A DNA stretch of 64,000 nucleotides from Ruminococcaceae bacterium BL-6 (GTDB lineage Bacteria > Bacillota > Clostridia > Oscillospirales > Acutalibacteraceae): positions 1 through 64,000 of the forward strand of contig LR778135.1 in assembly GCA_902810075.1 (NCBI GenBank), given 5' to 3'. The number at the start of each line of letters is the position of its first letter. Position 1 is the first letter of the stretch. Shown here one piece after another: positions 55,020 to 64,000 of the stretch. Both the position numbers and the translations under genes were made by a program. The notes beneath the pieces are model-generated. The model made no database searches, was not told the DNA's origin, and saw only the letters and a list, made by a program, of their open reading frames with translations.

Positions 55020-57107
55020 TTATTCGATCCCCCGGTAATAAAGGCCGCGGGTCCATTGGCCTTTTGGTTTTTCCACAGGGGACAAAGCAAGATAATTCCG
55101 AAAGATTTCCTCAATTTCAACAGAGTTTTCCACAGAAAAGCGCAAAACCCCGAAATCCTGCGAACGGATTTCATCCATCCGGTCCGCCATGTAAAGCGGA
55201 ACGGAGTTCAGCACCTCGCTGCATCCGTTCCCGCACAGGATGGGGAACTCGGTTCCGCGCCGGTCGGTCAGGCGCGCGTCTTTGCCGCACTTGGCGCAGC
55301 CGCCGGGCGCGTTCGCACCGGGGCAGTTGCGGCACAGCATCAGCGGCAGGCGGCCGTAAAGGACAAGCCCGCGCGGCAGATCGCCGCCGAGCTCCGCGGC
55401 CTTTTCCAGCGTCAGCTCAAACGAGAGCTCGGTGTCCGCAAGGCCAAATTCCCGCGCCCATTCCAGCGCGGGGGTGTTCACCAGGTTCAGCGAAAAGCCG
55501 CCGTGCACCGTCATCCCGGCTTCGCGCCCGAGCGCCGCCGCGCCGACCGTGCCCGCCCACACCCCGGAAAAGCCGAGCCCGTTCAGCCGTTCCAGCTTTT
55601 TGCGCAGCGCGTCTTCCGTGCCGAAGATGCCGCGCGGCAGCTCGGCGGCGACCGAAAAGCCGCGCCCGCGCAGCGAAACGAAATCCTGCTCGGGGGCCGA
55701 AACCGGAAGATAGATCAGCTCGCAGGCCCGGGCGCAGTCGGGCACGCTCCCCGCCGTTTGGAACCGCGCGCGCAGCCGCATGGGCCCCGCATGGTGCGGC
55801 CCGGGGAACAGGTCCCCGGGCGCGGGGGAGGAAAACGGCACCGGCTCCCGGTGCGAGCGGAGCGTTTCCAGCTGTTCCAGCGCATCGCGGCGCAGGCGGT
55901 TCAGCCGGGAGACCGGCAGGGCAAGGCCCTCCCCGATCTCACAGCGGATGTCCCGCGCAAAGAACGGGGTGCCGCCCGTTTTCCGAAGCTGCTCTGCGCA
56001 CCGCGCTTCGTCGACGGCGCGGTGCACCGCCGGCTCGGGGGAACTGTCCGACGCCCGGGCAAGGTTGCCCTCCTCATCCCGCGCGGCCAGCGTCACCGGC
56101 TCCCCGGCGCATACGCGCAGGGAGAACCGGACCGGGACGGCGGGACGTTCTTCCCGGTAAAGCTCGTGCAGCCCGGAAAAGACGGCCTTCGTCGCCCCGG
56201 TCACATCCTCCTTCGAGCGGATTCCGAACATGTCCCGGCCAAGCCTGCCGTCCGGGTATCCGGTCGTAAAGCCGGAGCGGGAAAAGACCGCGGAAAGGTT
56301 ATGGGTCAGCTCCGGGGGCACCGCTTCGCCGTCCGCCGAAAGGCGGCACGCGGCGGTGGCGGCCGCGACGTATTCGGGGCGTTTCATGCGCCCCTCTATT
56401 TTGGCGCTGTCCGCGCCGGCGCTTTTCAGCTCGCCGATGCGCGCGATCATCGAAAGGTCCTTCAGGCTCAGGTCGTGCCCCGTGCCGCCCGGCACCGAGA
56501 ACGGCAGCCGGCACGGCTGGGCGCACATCCCCCGATTTCCGCTGCGTGAGCCGAGCACCGAGCTGAAATAGCACTGCCCCGAAACGGACATGCACAATGC
56601 CCCGTGGACGAACACCTCCAGCTCGATGGGGCGGTTCCCGGCGCCGCGGCGGATCTCCGCGATTTCGCGCAGGGAAAGCTCGCGCGCCAGCACCACGCGG
56701 GAAACGCCGAGCGCCGCGAGCGCGCGGACGCCGGCGGGCGAGGTGACGGACATCTGGGTGGAGGCGTTCAGCCGAAGGGACGGCGCGCACCGGCGCAGCA
56801 GGCGCACCAAACCCATGTCCTGAACGATCAGCGCATCCACCGGAAGCGAGCACGCGTATTGGATGAGGGCAAGCGCCCGCGGCAGCTCATCCTGCAAAAT
56901 CAGCGTGTTCACGGCGAGATACACCTTCACGCCGCGCGCGTGACAGAATTCGGCTGCCTGCCGCAGCGCATCATCATCGAAATTTTTGGCGGCCGCGCGG
57001 GCGGAAAAGGCGCTTGCGCCCAGATAGACCGCGTCGGCGCCCGCGCGCACGGCGGCCAGTAAAGAATCCGGGGAGCCGGCGGGGGAAAGGATTTCTATTT
57101 TTTCCAT
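55020..57107 (-). CDS. U32 peptidase-family protein (RlhA-like)
   Basis: 695 residues. N-terminal U32 barrel (ILSPAGSPDSLLAAVRAGADAVYLG in part; EVFVHGALCMSVSGQCYFSS; RGMCAQPCRLPF) followed by a DUF3656-type collagenase-like region and a cysteine cluster (CRNCPGANAPGGCAKCGK). U32 proteins of this layout, such as RlhA, hydroxylate rRNA or tRNA bases rather than cut proteins. ATG at 57107 preferred. Between zapA and dut. Confidence 0.87.
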   Translation of the reverse strand: MEKIEILSPAGSPDSLLAAVRAGADAVYLGASAFSARAAAKNFDDDALRQAAEFCHARGVKVYLAVNTLILQDELPRALALIQYACSLPVDALIVQDMGLVRLLRRCAPSLRLNASTQMSVTSPAGVRALAALGVSRVVLARELSLREIAEIRRGAGNRPIELEVFVHGALCMSVSGQCYFSSVLGSRSGNRGMCAQPCRLPFSVPGGTGHDLSLKDLSMIARIGELKSAGADSAKIEGRMKRPEYVAAATAACRLSADGEAVPPELTHNLSAVFSRSGFTTGYPDGRLGRDMFGIRSKEDVTGATKAVFSGLHELYREERPAVPVRFSLRVCAGEPVTLAARDEEGNLARASDSSPEPAVHRAVDEARCAEQLRKTGGTPFFARDIRCEIGEGLALPVSRLNRLRRDALEQLETLRSHREPVPFSSPAPGDLFPGPHHAGPMRLRARFQTAGSVPDCARACELIYLPVSAPEQDFVSLRGRGFSVAAELPRGIFGTEDALRKKLERLNGLGFSGVWAGTVGAAALGREAGMTVHGGFSLNLVNTPALEWAREFGLADTELSFELTLEKAAELGGDLPRGLVLYGRLPLMLCRNCPGANAPGGCAKCGKDARLTDRRGTEFPILCGNGCSEVLNSVPLYMADRMDEIRSQDFGVLRFSVENSVEIEEIFRNYLALSPVEKPKGQWTRGLYYRGIE

Positions 57108-57182
57108 GGTTATTCCATTCTTGTCCAAAATTTTCGGAATCTTAACGGCTTAATATGAACCGGGTTTGTTCCTCGAGGGGGT

Positions 57183-57698
57183 TCAGTCGGAATCCTTCTT
57201 TTCAAAGAAGCTCATGAAGCCATCCTGATCGGGCTTCCCGGGGGCGCCCGTCTTTGCGGGATGCGCGGGCGTCTGCGGGCGCGAGTAGGTTCCGGTCTGC
57301 ACGTTCGGGGCGGCGGGCCTTGCGGGCGCCGCGGCTGGCTCGGCGGAGTCCCCGCCCGAAAGCCGGGCGCGCAGGGTCTGGATTTCGCGCTTCATGCGCT
57401 CGATTTCCCGCCGGGCTTCGTCTGCTTCCAGGCGGCTGCGCGAGGAATCCTCCAGATAATCTTTGATCTGCGAGCGGAGGTTGTCCGCCGTCGCGACCGA
57501 TTTGTGCGATTCGTCGCAGAAATTGAGCGCCGCGAGGATGGCCGCCAGGGTCAGCGAGACGCGGTCGTTTTTGTCCATGATATCCTTGATGGATTCCTCC
57601 ACTTCGTTTCCAAGCGAGAGGACGTAGTTTTCGGAATCTTCTGAGGTAATGGTACACTCGGCGCCGCAAATATTCAGTCTGATTCTGTTTTTGTTCAT
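57183..57698 (-). CDS. zapA: Cell division protein ZapA
   Basis: 171 residues. N-terminal ZapA domain NKNRIRLNICGAECTI ... NYVLSLGNEVEESI ... AAILAALNFCDE, then a coiled coil (about 70-112) and an Ala/Pro-rich tail ending in FMSFFEKKDSD. Promotes FtsZ bundling at the division ring. The tail makes it longer than the usual 90-110 residues. Confidence 0.9.
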   Translation of the reverse strand: MNKNRIRLNICGAECTITSEDSENYVLSLGNEVEESIKDIMDKNDRVSLTLAAILAALNFCDESHKSVATADNLRSQIKDYLEDSSRSRLEADEARREIERMKREIQTLRARLSGGDSAEPAAAPARPAAPNVQTGTYSRPQTPAHPAKTGAPGKPDQDGFMSFFEKKDSD

Positions 57699-57768
57699 GA
57701 AATCAATCCTTTCACAGCCTCAGCGTCAGGCGATAGAATAAAGAGATGGCGTTTCCAAATTAAGATGC

Positions 57769-57845
57769 GGATTTGTTTCCGCCTCTCCCCCGCTTTCGGC
57801 GGGAGGAGCGGCTCTGGGCCTGCAGTCATCCATGGAATTGCCGTA
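57769..57845 (-). repeat. Interspersed palindromic repeat, full copy
   Basis: Forward order GATTTGTTTCCGCC, hairpin CTCCCCCGC/GCGGGAGGAG, GGGCCTGCAGTCATCCATGG, AATTGCCG; same orientation as the copy at 53992. In the probable leader of zapA. The rest of the 682-base zapA-glgP gap shows no gene. Confidence 0.65.
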
Positions 57846-58122
57846 AGGACTAAGATATAAGTAAATCTATTATAATCTATTTTGCAAAAATAGAAAAGCA
57901 TTTTCGCATCCGCCGCGGATATTTTTGTTTTCCGCACGCCCGCGCCCGGTTCCCGAGGGGAAAGGACAAAAGAAAAAATTTATGGAATATCACCAAGAAT
58001 CGTGAGAAAAAAGCGGGCAGGGGTGCCGCCCGGAGGGATTTTTTCGGATTTGCCCCGGGCCGCGGCCGTCTGTGGAAGAGTCCGGCATCCGGCCCCCTTC
58101 CGGAGGCGCCCATTCCCTGATG

Positions 58123-58151
58123 TTGTAAAAATTGGTATTTTGGTATATAAT
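58123..58151 (+). promoter_or_regulatory. glgP operon promoter
   Basis: -35 TTGTAA (58123-58128), 17-bp spacer, -10 TATAAT (58146-58151). Leaves a 5' leader of about 220 nt with no recognised riboswitch. Confidence 0.7.
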
Positions 58152-58380
58152 AAACAGAAGGTTTTTTGCCGCATTCAGGCCTTGTCCGATCCATAAAAAC
58201 GATGGATTTTCGAGATAAAACCGCAGGGAAAAAAGCGCGGAAAATCCTTTCCGGATTCCGGGCATCTTTGACGCTGAGCGGCGCGATTTCAGCCGAAACA
58301 GGGGAGTTCCTTAATTTTTGAAACAGAGCCCGGGAAAAAGGACGGGCAGGAACGCCGCGAATTGAAACGGAGGTTTCCAA

Positions 58381-60840
58381 ATGAACTTTCAGCAGCCTGT
58401 AAAGCAGGTACAGGAACAGATCCGGGAGAAGCTGTCGCACGATTTGAGCATCGACTGGCAGGAAGCGACCGACGAACAGTATTATAAGGCGGTCGCGCTG
58501 ATCGTGCGCGATCTTCTGGCAAAAAGGCGCAAGCAGTGCATGGACAGGGCGGAGAAGGAGCACGCGAAAACCGTTTACTATCTTTGTATGGAATTCCTGC
58601 TCGGCCGTTCCCTGAAAAACAATCTTTTCAATCTGGGGATCGAGGAGGAGTTCCGCGAGGCGCTTTCCGGTATGGGCGTAAAGCTGGATTCGCTTTACGA
58701 GCAGGAGCCGGATGCCGGCCTGGGGAACGGCGGGCTGGGCCGGCTTGCGGCCTGTTTCCTGGATGCGCTCGCGACGGGGGGCTACCCGGCCATGGGGTAT
58801 TCCCTCCGCTACGAGTACGGCATTTTCCGGCAGAAGCTGGTGGATGGCTGGCAGACCGAGCTGCCCGATTTCTGGCTGCCCGGCGGCCAGGTGTGGCTTC
58901 AGGAGATGCCCGAGCGCTCGGTGGAGGTCCATTTCGACGGCCACATCGAGGAAAGCTGGAACAACCAGTATCATATCGTGAACCATAAGGATTACACCAG
59001 GGTGATCGCGGTGCCTTACGACATGTACGTTTCCGGCATGGATGGGCGCGGCGTCAGCAGGCTGCGTGTTTGGGCCGCCACCTCCGCCGATTTCGACATG
59101 AAGCTCTTCAACGGCGGCGACTATCTGCGCGCCATGGAGCAGGACGCCATGGCCGAGGTCATCACGAAGGTGCTGTACCCCGACGACAACCACCTCGAGG
59201 GGAAAAGCCTTCGCCTGACCCAGCAGTACTTTCTGGTTTCCGCCACGATCCAGGACATCATCCGGCGACACCTTTCGCAGTACAGCACGCTCGACAACCT
59301 GCCGGAATGCGCGGCGATCCACCTGAACGACACCCACCCCGTCCTTGCGATCCCCGAAATGATGCGCGTGATGCTGGACGAATGCGGATACGGGTGGGAT
59401 CAGGCGTGGAACATCACGACCCGCACGATCGCCTATACCAATCACACCGTGATGAGCGAGGCGCTGGAATGCTGGGGCGTCGATCTGTTCAGGATGCGCC
59501 TGCCCCGCATCTATCAGATCGTGGAGGAGATCAACCGCCGTTTCTGCGCGCAGATGCACGCGAAAGGGGTGGACGGTTATCAGGTGGGCCGCATGGCCCC
59601 GCTGAACGACGGCTATGTGAAGATGGCGAACCTGGCGGTGGTCAGCGCCCATTCGGTGAACGGCGTTTCCCGGCTGCACAGCGATATTCTGAAAAACTCC
59701 GTGTTCCATGATTTTTATACCGAAATGCCCGAAAAATTCCGGAACGTCACGAACGGCATCGCGCACCGGCGCTGGCTGAACCAGTCGGATCCGGAGCTCG
59801 CATCCCTCCTCACCGGGCTGATCGGCGACGGCTATATCCGCGACGCGTCGCAGCTCAAGGGGCTGCTGCGGTTCCGGGACGACGCCTCCGTGCTGGAAAA
59901 GATGGCGCAGGTCAGGCGGCACAATAAAGAGCGCCTGGCCCAATACGTCAGGAAGAACAACGGGATCGAAATCGACCCCGACTCTATCTTCGACGCGCAG
60001 GTCAAGCGGCTGCACGAATACAAGCGCCAGCACCTGAACGCGCTTCACATCCTGGCCCTTTATCAGTGGCTGCGCGACAACCCCAACGCGGATTTTACGC
60101 CGCGCACCTATCTTTTCGGCGCCAAGGCCGCGCCGGGCTATTATCTGGCAAAGCAGATCATCCGCTTTATCGTGGATCTCGGGAATGCCATCAACAAGGA
60201 CCCCCGCGTCAACCGGAAGCTGAAGGTCGTGTATCTGGAGGATTACCGCGTCACGCTCGCCGAGCTGCTGATCCCGGCCGCGGATATCAGCGAGCAGATT
60301 TCGCTCGCGGGAACCGAGGCTTCCGGCACCAGCAACATGAAATTCATGATCAACGGCGCCGTGACGCTCGGGACGCTGGACGGCGCGAACGTGGAGATCC
60401 GCGAGGCGGTGGGCGACGGCAATATCCTGCTGTTCGGCATGACCGCGCCGCAGGTGCGCGAGCGGAAGAAAAACGGATATTTCCCGGGTAATATTTACCG
60501 CGACAATCCGGTGATCCACAGCGCCGTGGACGAGATGGAAAGGGGCTTTTCCGGCGTGAAGTTCACCGAGATCGCCTCATCCCTGCGCCAGAGCGACCCG
60601 TATATGGTGCTGGCGGATTACGACGACTATGCCCGGGCGCAGAAAGAGTCGGCGGAAATTTACCGCGACCGCAAACGCTGGTTCCGGATGGGGCTGGTCA
60701 ATATCGCGAACGCGGGGCGTTTTGCGGCCGACCGGGCGATCCGCGAGTATGCGGATGACATCTGGGATGCAAGGCCCGTGTCCGAAGAGCGCCCGGCAAA
60801 ATTTTTCACCGGGAAAACGCCGTTCGGCAAAAACGGATAA
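58381..60840 (+). CDS. glgP: Glycogen/starch alpha-glucan phosphorylase
   Basis: Phosphorolysis of alpha-1,4-glucan to glucose-1-phosphate with pyridoxal phosphate. 819 residues: LGNGGLGRLAACFLDA, VHLNDTHP-type AIHLNDTHP, VKRLHEYKRQHLN, and PLP lysine in EASGTSNMKFMINGA. GGAGG upstream. Followed after 15 bases by a GH13 gene, so together they mobilise stored or imported glucan. Confidence 0.97.
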   Translation: MNFQQPVKQVQEQIREKLSHDLSIDWQEATDEQYYKAVALIVRDLLAKRRKQCMDRAEKEHAKTVYYLCMEFLLGRSLKNNLFNLGIEEEFREALSGMGVKLDSLYEQEPDAGLGNGGLGRLAACFLDALATGGYPAMGYSLRYEYGIFRQKLVDGWQTELPDFWLPGGQVWLQEMPERSVEVHFDGHIEESWNNQYHIVNHKDYTRVIAVPYDMYVSGMDGRGVSRLRVWAATSADFDMKLFNGGDYLRAMEQDAMAEVITKVLYPDDNHLEGKSLRLTQQYFLVSATIQDIIRRHLSQYSTLDNLPECAAIHLNDTHPVLAIPEMMRVMLDECGYGWDQAWNITTRTIAYTNHTVMSEALECWGVDLFRMRLPRIYQIVEEINRRFCAQMHAKGVDGYQVGRMAPLNDGYVKMANLAVVSAHSVNGVSRLHSDILKNSVFHDFYTEMPEKFRNVTNGIAHRRWLNQSDPELASLLTGLIGDGYIRDASQLKGLLRFRDDASVLEKMAQVRRHNKERLAQYVRKNNGIEIDPDSIFDAQVKRLHEYKRQHLNALHILALYQWLRDNPNADFTPRTYLFGAKAAPGYYLAKQIIRFIVDLGNAINKDPRVNRKLKVVYLEDYRVTLAELLIPAADISEQISLAGTEASGTSNMKFMINGAVTLGTLDGANVEIREAVGDGNILLFGMTAPQVRERKKNGYFPGNIYRDNPVIHSAVDEMERGFSGVKFTEIASSLRQSDPYMVLADYDDYARAQKESAEIYRDRKRWFRMGLVNIANAGRFAADRAIREYADDIWDARPVSEERPAKFFTGKTPFGKNG

Positions 60841-60855
60841 AGGAGCGGCTTTCTT

Positions 60856-62712
60856 ATGTTTCAGTCGCGGGACCCCGTCTTTAAAAACCCGGTAGGAGCG
60901 GTTGCGGCGGGGACGAATCTTCATTTTAAAATCACGCTCCCCCGTTCCCTGCGCTGTTCCGCGGCGACCCTGAAAATCGCGCGCGACGGGGCCGAAGCGG
61001 CCGACCGTGGCATGTTCTGGTGCGGGATGAACGGCGGGGACGCCGAATGGTGGGAATGCGATTTCGCGCCGGAAAAGAGCGGGCTGTATTTTTACACCTT
61101 TCAGCTCTCGACCGCGCGCGGGACGCTCGGGCTTTCGCGCGGGGCCGGCGGAGAAGGGGTGCTTTCCGGCGGCGGCTCGTGGCAGCAGACCGTCTACGGC
61201 CCGGGCGGGGATGCGCCCGGCTGGCTTGCCGGAGGAATCCTGTACCAGATCTTCCCGGACCGGTTCTTCGCCTCGGGCCGGCCGAAGCGCGGCGTCCCGG
61301 GCGACCGCGCCATCCACAAAACGTGGGGCGAAATGCCCGGGTGGCGGCCCGACGAGCGCGGGCAGATCACGAATCAGGATTATTTCGGCGGCGATCTGCC
61401 CGGGATCCGGGAAAAGCTCCCTTATCTGAAATCGCTCGGCGTCACCTGCCTTTATCTGAATCCCATTTTCGAGGCTCATTCCAACCATCGCTACAATACG
61501 GCGGATTATACGAAGATCGACCCCCTGCTCGGCACGGAACGGGATTTCCGGGAGCTTTGCGCCGAAGCGGGCCGCATGGGGATCCGCGTGCTCGTGGACG
61601 GCGTGTTCAGCCACACGGGCAGCGACAGCGTCTATTTCAACCGCGAGGGGCGCTACCCCGGGCCGGGCGCGTTCCAGTCGCAGGGCTCCCCGTATTTCAG
61701 CTGGTACCGTTTCTTCCGGTGGCCGGACAGCTACGAGTGCTGGTGGAATTTCGAGACCCTGCCGAACGTGGAGGAGGCGAGCCCTTCTTACCGGAAGTAT
61801 ATCTGCGGTGAAGAGGGCGTGGCGCGCCGCTGGCTGAAGGCGGGGGCCTCCGGATGGCGGCTGGATGTGGCCGATGAGCTGCCCGACCTGTTCCTCGACG
61901 GGTTTTCCGCCGCCGTCAAGAAGGAAAAGCCGGATGCCGTGGTGCTGGGCGAAGTGTGGGAGGATGCTTCCAACAAGACGGCGTACGGGCGCCGGCGCCG
62001 GTATCTTCTGGGCGGCCAGCTCGACAGCGTCATGAATTATCCGTTCCGCAATGCGGTTCTGGGGTTCCTGACCGGAAAAAATCCGGCGGACATGATGGAG
62101 ATCGTTCTGAGCATTCAGGAAAATTATCCGCCGCAGGTGCTCCACAGCCTGATGAATCTGATCGGCACGCACGACACGGAGCGCGCGCTGACGGTGCTTG
62201 GCGCTGGCCCCGCGGGCGGCCGCAGCCGCGAATGGCAGAGCGCGCAGAGCCTTTCCCCGGATGAGCGTCGGCTGGGGCTGCTCCGGCTCCGCCTTGCCGC
62301 CGCGATGCAGTATACCCTGCCCGGCGTCCCCTGCATCTATTACGGGGACGAGGCCGGGATGGAGGGATACCGCGACCCCTTCAACCGCAAATGCTACCCT
62401 TGGGGGCACGAGGATGCGTTCCTGATCGCGTGGTACCGGATGCTCGGCGCTTTGCGCCGGAAAAATGCGGATGCCCTCGCGCGCGGCCCGCTTGCGCCGA
62501 TTTGCGCGCAGGGCGGATGCATGGCGTACGAGCGGCGCGGGGAGCGCCTGCGCCTTCTGTGCGCGTTCAACGCGGACGGGGAGCCGGCGGAAATCCGCGT
62601 TCCGCCCGAATGGGACGACGCCATGCCCGAGCTGGGCGGCCGGCCCGAAAACGGGGCTCTGACGCTCAACCCGTTCGGATGCGCGGTCCTCCGGCTCCAT
62701 ATCGGTGGCTAA
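60856..62712 (+). CDS. GH13 alpha-glucan hydrolase (neopullulanase/cyclomaltodextrinase-like)
   Basis: 618 residues. N-terminal beta-sandwich (about 1-110), catalytic barrel from ILYQIFPDRFF, region I GVFSHTGSDS, region II GWRLDVADE (nucleophile Asp), region III VVLGEVWEDA (acid/base Glu), region IV NLIGTHDTER, and a C-terminal domain. No signal peptide, so it acts inside the cell on maltodextrins. The PDRF motif and the N-terminal domain favour the neopullulanase/maltogenic group; exact specificity is open. Confidence 0.9.
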   Translation: MFQSRDPVFKNPVGAVAAGTNLHFKITLPRSLRCSAATLKIARDGAEAADRGMFWCGMNGGDAEWWECDFAPEKSGLYFYTFQLSTARGTLGLSRGAGGEGVLSGGGSWQQTVYGPGGDAPGWLAGGILYQIFPDRFFASGRPKRGVPGDRAIHKTWGEMPGWRPDERGQITNQDYFGGDLPGIREKLPYLKSLGVTCLYLNPIFEAHSNHRYNTADYTKIDPLLGTERDFRELCAEAGRMGIRVLVDGVFSHTGSDSVYFNREGRYPGPGAFQSQGSPYFSWYRFFRWPDSYECWWNFETLPNVEEASPSYRKYICGEEGVARRWLKAGASGWRLDVADELPDLFLDGFSAAVKKEKPDAVVLGEVWEDASNKTAYGRRRRYLLGGQLDSVMNYPFRNAVLGFLTGKNPADMMEIVLSIQENYPPQVLHSLMNLIGTHDTERALTVLGAGPAGGRSREWQSAQSLSPDERRLGLLRLRLAAAMQYTLPGVPCIYYGDEAGMEGYRDPFNRKCYPWGHEDAFLIAWYRMLGALRRKNADALARGPLAPICAQGGCMAYERRGERLRLLCAFNADGEPAEIRVPPEWDDAMPELGGRPENGALTLNPFGCAVLRLHIGG

Positions 62713-62752
62713 GATGCAGCTCGAAAAGAAACGAAAAAATTCCTTAAAAAAC

Positions 62753-62781
62753 TTGACTTTTGATGTTCGGTCGCTTATAAT
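62753..62781 (+). promoter_or_regulatory. tRNA-Arg promoter
   Basis: -35 TTGACT (62753-62758), 17-bp spacer, -10 TATAAT (62776-62781), 41 bases before the tRNA. Confidence 0.82.
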
Positions 62782-62821
62782 AATAAAGCTGTTCTTTTTA
62801 GGACAGGCAGATCATAAGGAT

Positions 62822-62898
62822 GCGCTCGTAGCTCAGCTGGATAGAGTGTCTGACTACGAATCAGAAGGTCGCGGGTTCGAATCCCTCCGGGCGCGCCA
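62822..62898 (+). tRNA. tRNA-Arg (anticodon ACG)
   Basis: 77 nt with encoded CCA. Acceptor GCGCTCG / CGGGCGC (one G-T), anticodon stem TCTGA/TCAGA around loop CTACGAA, T-loop TTCGAAT. The T-stem has one C-T mismatch. The IS remnant begins six bases after its 3' end. Confidence 0.95.
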
Positions 62899-62903
62899 AA
62901 AAA

Positions 62904-64000
62904 GGGGCTGTTGCAAAACGAAAGTTTTGCGGCAGTCCCTTTCTCAAGTAAAAAAGGCATCAAAGGCGGTCATTCAGGCCGAAAGCAGGCGTGAAGGAGC
63001 GAAAAACGGCGTAACGAAGCAGAGCAGCGCTGCGGAGCGCCGCATAAAATTTCTCCGTTTTCAGTTTTTCCGGAAACTATTCTTTTTTGACACAGAATAA
63101 ATGTGTTTTCAGACGTCCTGCGTTGCATTTTGCCCACAGCTTTTTCAGATTGTACCCCAAGCACAGAAGGAAAAGCTCGGTGGAGATGTTAGCCCGGCCG
63201 CAGGTAAGGAAACGTTTGAATTTTCAAAACACCAAAAGCGCCTTCCACCTGAATGGAGCGGTTGACGCGAAGCGTAATTCCCCGTTCGGTTTCGATGTTC
63301 CGTTGGGAACGGCCGCTGAGCCGGAGCAGGTCTGTCTGGATTCTCAGTTCCTTCGGGCTGTCGTCTTTCGCTTTGCAGCAGGCCTCTCGGCACGGGCAGC
63401 CGGAACAGTCTTCGCACCGGTAGTATGCCGTCGTCTGGAAATATTCCTGCCGGACTGCTTCCCGCACCTTGCCCAGATGTTTTTCCGTCGTTTTGCGCCA
63501 GACAAACGTATACCGGTTTGCCCGGCTCTCTATCTTGGTGCCGTCGATAAACACCTCGTCGTGCTCCGTTTCGCCCATTTCCTCCAGCCGCCGGACAAAC
63601 TGGTAAAACAGATCTTCCACTGTGTCTTTCGTACGTCCGGTGCGAAACCGTGCAAACGTGCTGTAGTCCGGCACCGGCTCCCCCTGCAGCAGCCACATGA
63701 AGTCCACGCGTTTTCGGCAGGCTTCCTCCAGCTTGCGGGTCGAATAGATGCCGCACAGATAGCCGTACACCAATACTTCAAAGAGAATCCGGGGTTCGGC
63801 CGCCGATTTTCTTCCTTGCGAAGAATAGGCGCGGTACAGTTTCCTGTAATCCAGTTCCTCAAGCTGGGCGCTGACAAGCCGTACCGGATCCTCCTGTGGT
63901 ATCGTAATTTCCATATTCATCGGAAACGTCAACTGTTGAAATTTCCGCTCAAATCTGTTATGCTCTAAGAGCTTTTGAGTTTGTTTCACAACTATATTCT
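62904..64000. mobile_element. Remnant IS1182-type insertion sequence
   Basis: One end is visible: GGGGCTGTTGCAAAAC at 62904-62919, the terminal type of IS1182-like elements, paired with GTTTTGCGGCAGTCCC at 62924-62939. The transposase on the minus strand fills the rest; the other end is beyond 64000. Inserted directly downstream of tRNA-Arg. Confidence 0.7.
63077..63989 (-). pseudogene. Degenerate IS1182-type transposase
   Basis: From a GTG at 63989 the frame reads the N-terminal transposase domain (VFIDGTKIESRANRYTFVWRK) but then jumps from HLGKVREAVRQEY to the Cys-rich CEDCSGCPCREACC region, so the central catalytic part (I estimate 150 residues or more) is missing. After RSIQVEGAFGVLK the frame is lost: FKRFLTCGRANISTELFLL and LCLGYNLKKLWAKCNAG continue in another frame to a stop at 63077. 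Both lesions make it inactive. Confidence 0.8.

Overview
The window opens on the ATG of dnaA and runs through dnaN, recF, gyrB and gyrA, so it is the conventional start of a chromosome just downstream of the replication origin. GC-rich coding sequence, strong Shine-Dalgarno sites, TTG/GTG starts, oxygen-sensitive enzymes (glycyl-radical NrdD and HypD), RemB, RsgI-type anti-sigma and bioY all point to an anaerobic Clostridia, most likely of the Oscillospirales (Ruminococcaceae/Oscillospiraceae type). The species cannot be named from the sequence alone.

Layout: (1) 1-11218, replication operon dnaA-dnaN-yaaA-recF-remB-(zinc-ribbon membrane protein)-gyrB-(three PH-like membrane proteins)-gyrA. 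(2) 11386-23757, an amino-acid/peptide catabolic block: an NSS transporter with its 34-residue MetS-like subunit, an M24 Xaa-Pro peptidase and a prolidase-like amidohydrolase, then a promoter-to-terminator unit hypE-hypD-[proC relic]-thrE-like pair-pruA, faced by a divergent XRE-cupin regulator. Together these would release hydroxyproline from peptides, dehydrate it to pyrroline-5-carboxylate and oxidise that to glutamate. (3) 24039-31871, small genes: FlxA-like protein, lipoprotein, M14 peptidase, Nudix hydrolase, bioY with a BirA-type operator, DUF1284, enoyl-CoA hydratase, DUF1015. Between bioY and the hydratase lies about 1 kb without protein genes but full of hairpins, including a candidate structured RNA of about 400 nt with its own promoter and terminator. 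(4) 32133-38392, Gld-type ABC system plus DUF4340, and a ClC-family transporter. (5) 38466-44301, anaerobic ribonucleotide reductase nrdDG, GNAT/HxlR pair, ECF sigma/RsgI-like anti-sigma pair. (6) 44547-57698, aspS, hisS, mgsA, minD, mrdA, mreD, mreC, mreB, DUF4321, dut, U32 protein, zapA: translation and cell-shape genes on the minus strand. (7) 58381-64000, glycogen phosphorylase, a GH13 enzyme, tRNA-Arg(ACG), and a decayed IS1182-type element abutting the tRNA.

The most interesting material is the hydroxyproline-to-glutamate unit with a fossil proC inside it, the unexplained ncRNA candidate, a five-copy family of about 75-bp palindromic intergenic repeats, and a 68-bp inverted repeat pair whose hairpin arms differ by compensatory changes. 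No CRISPR, prophage or classical defence system was seen.
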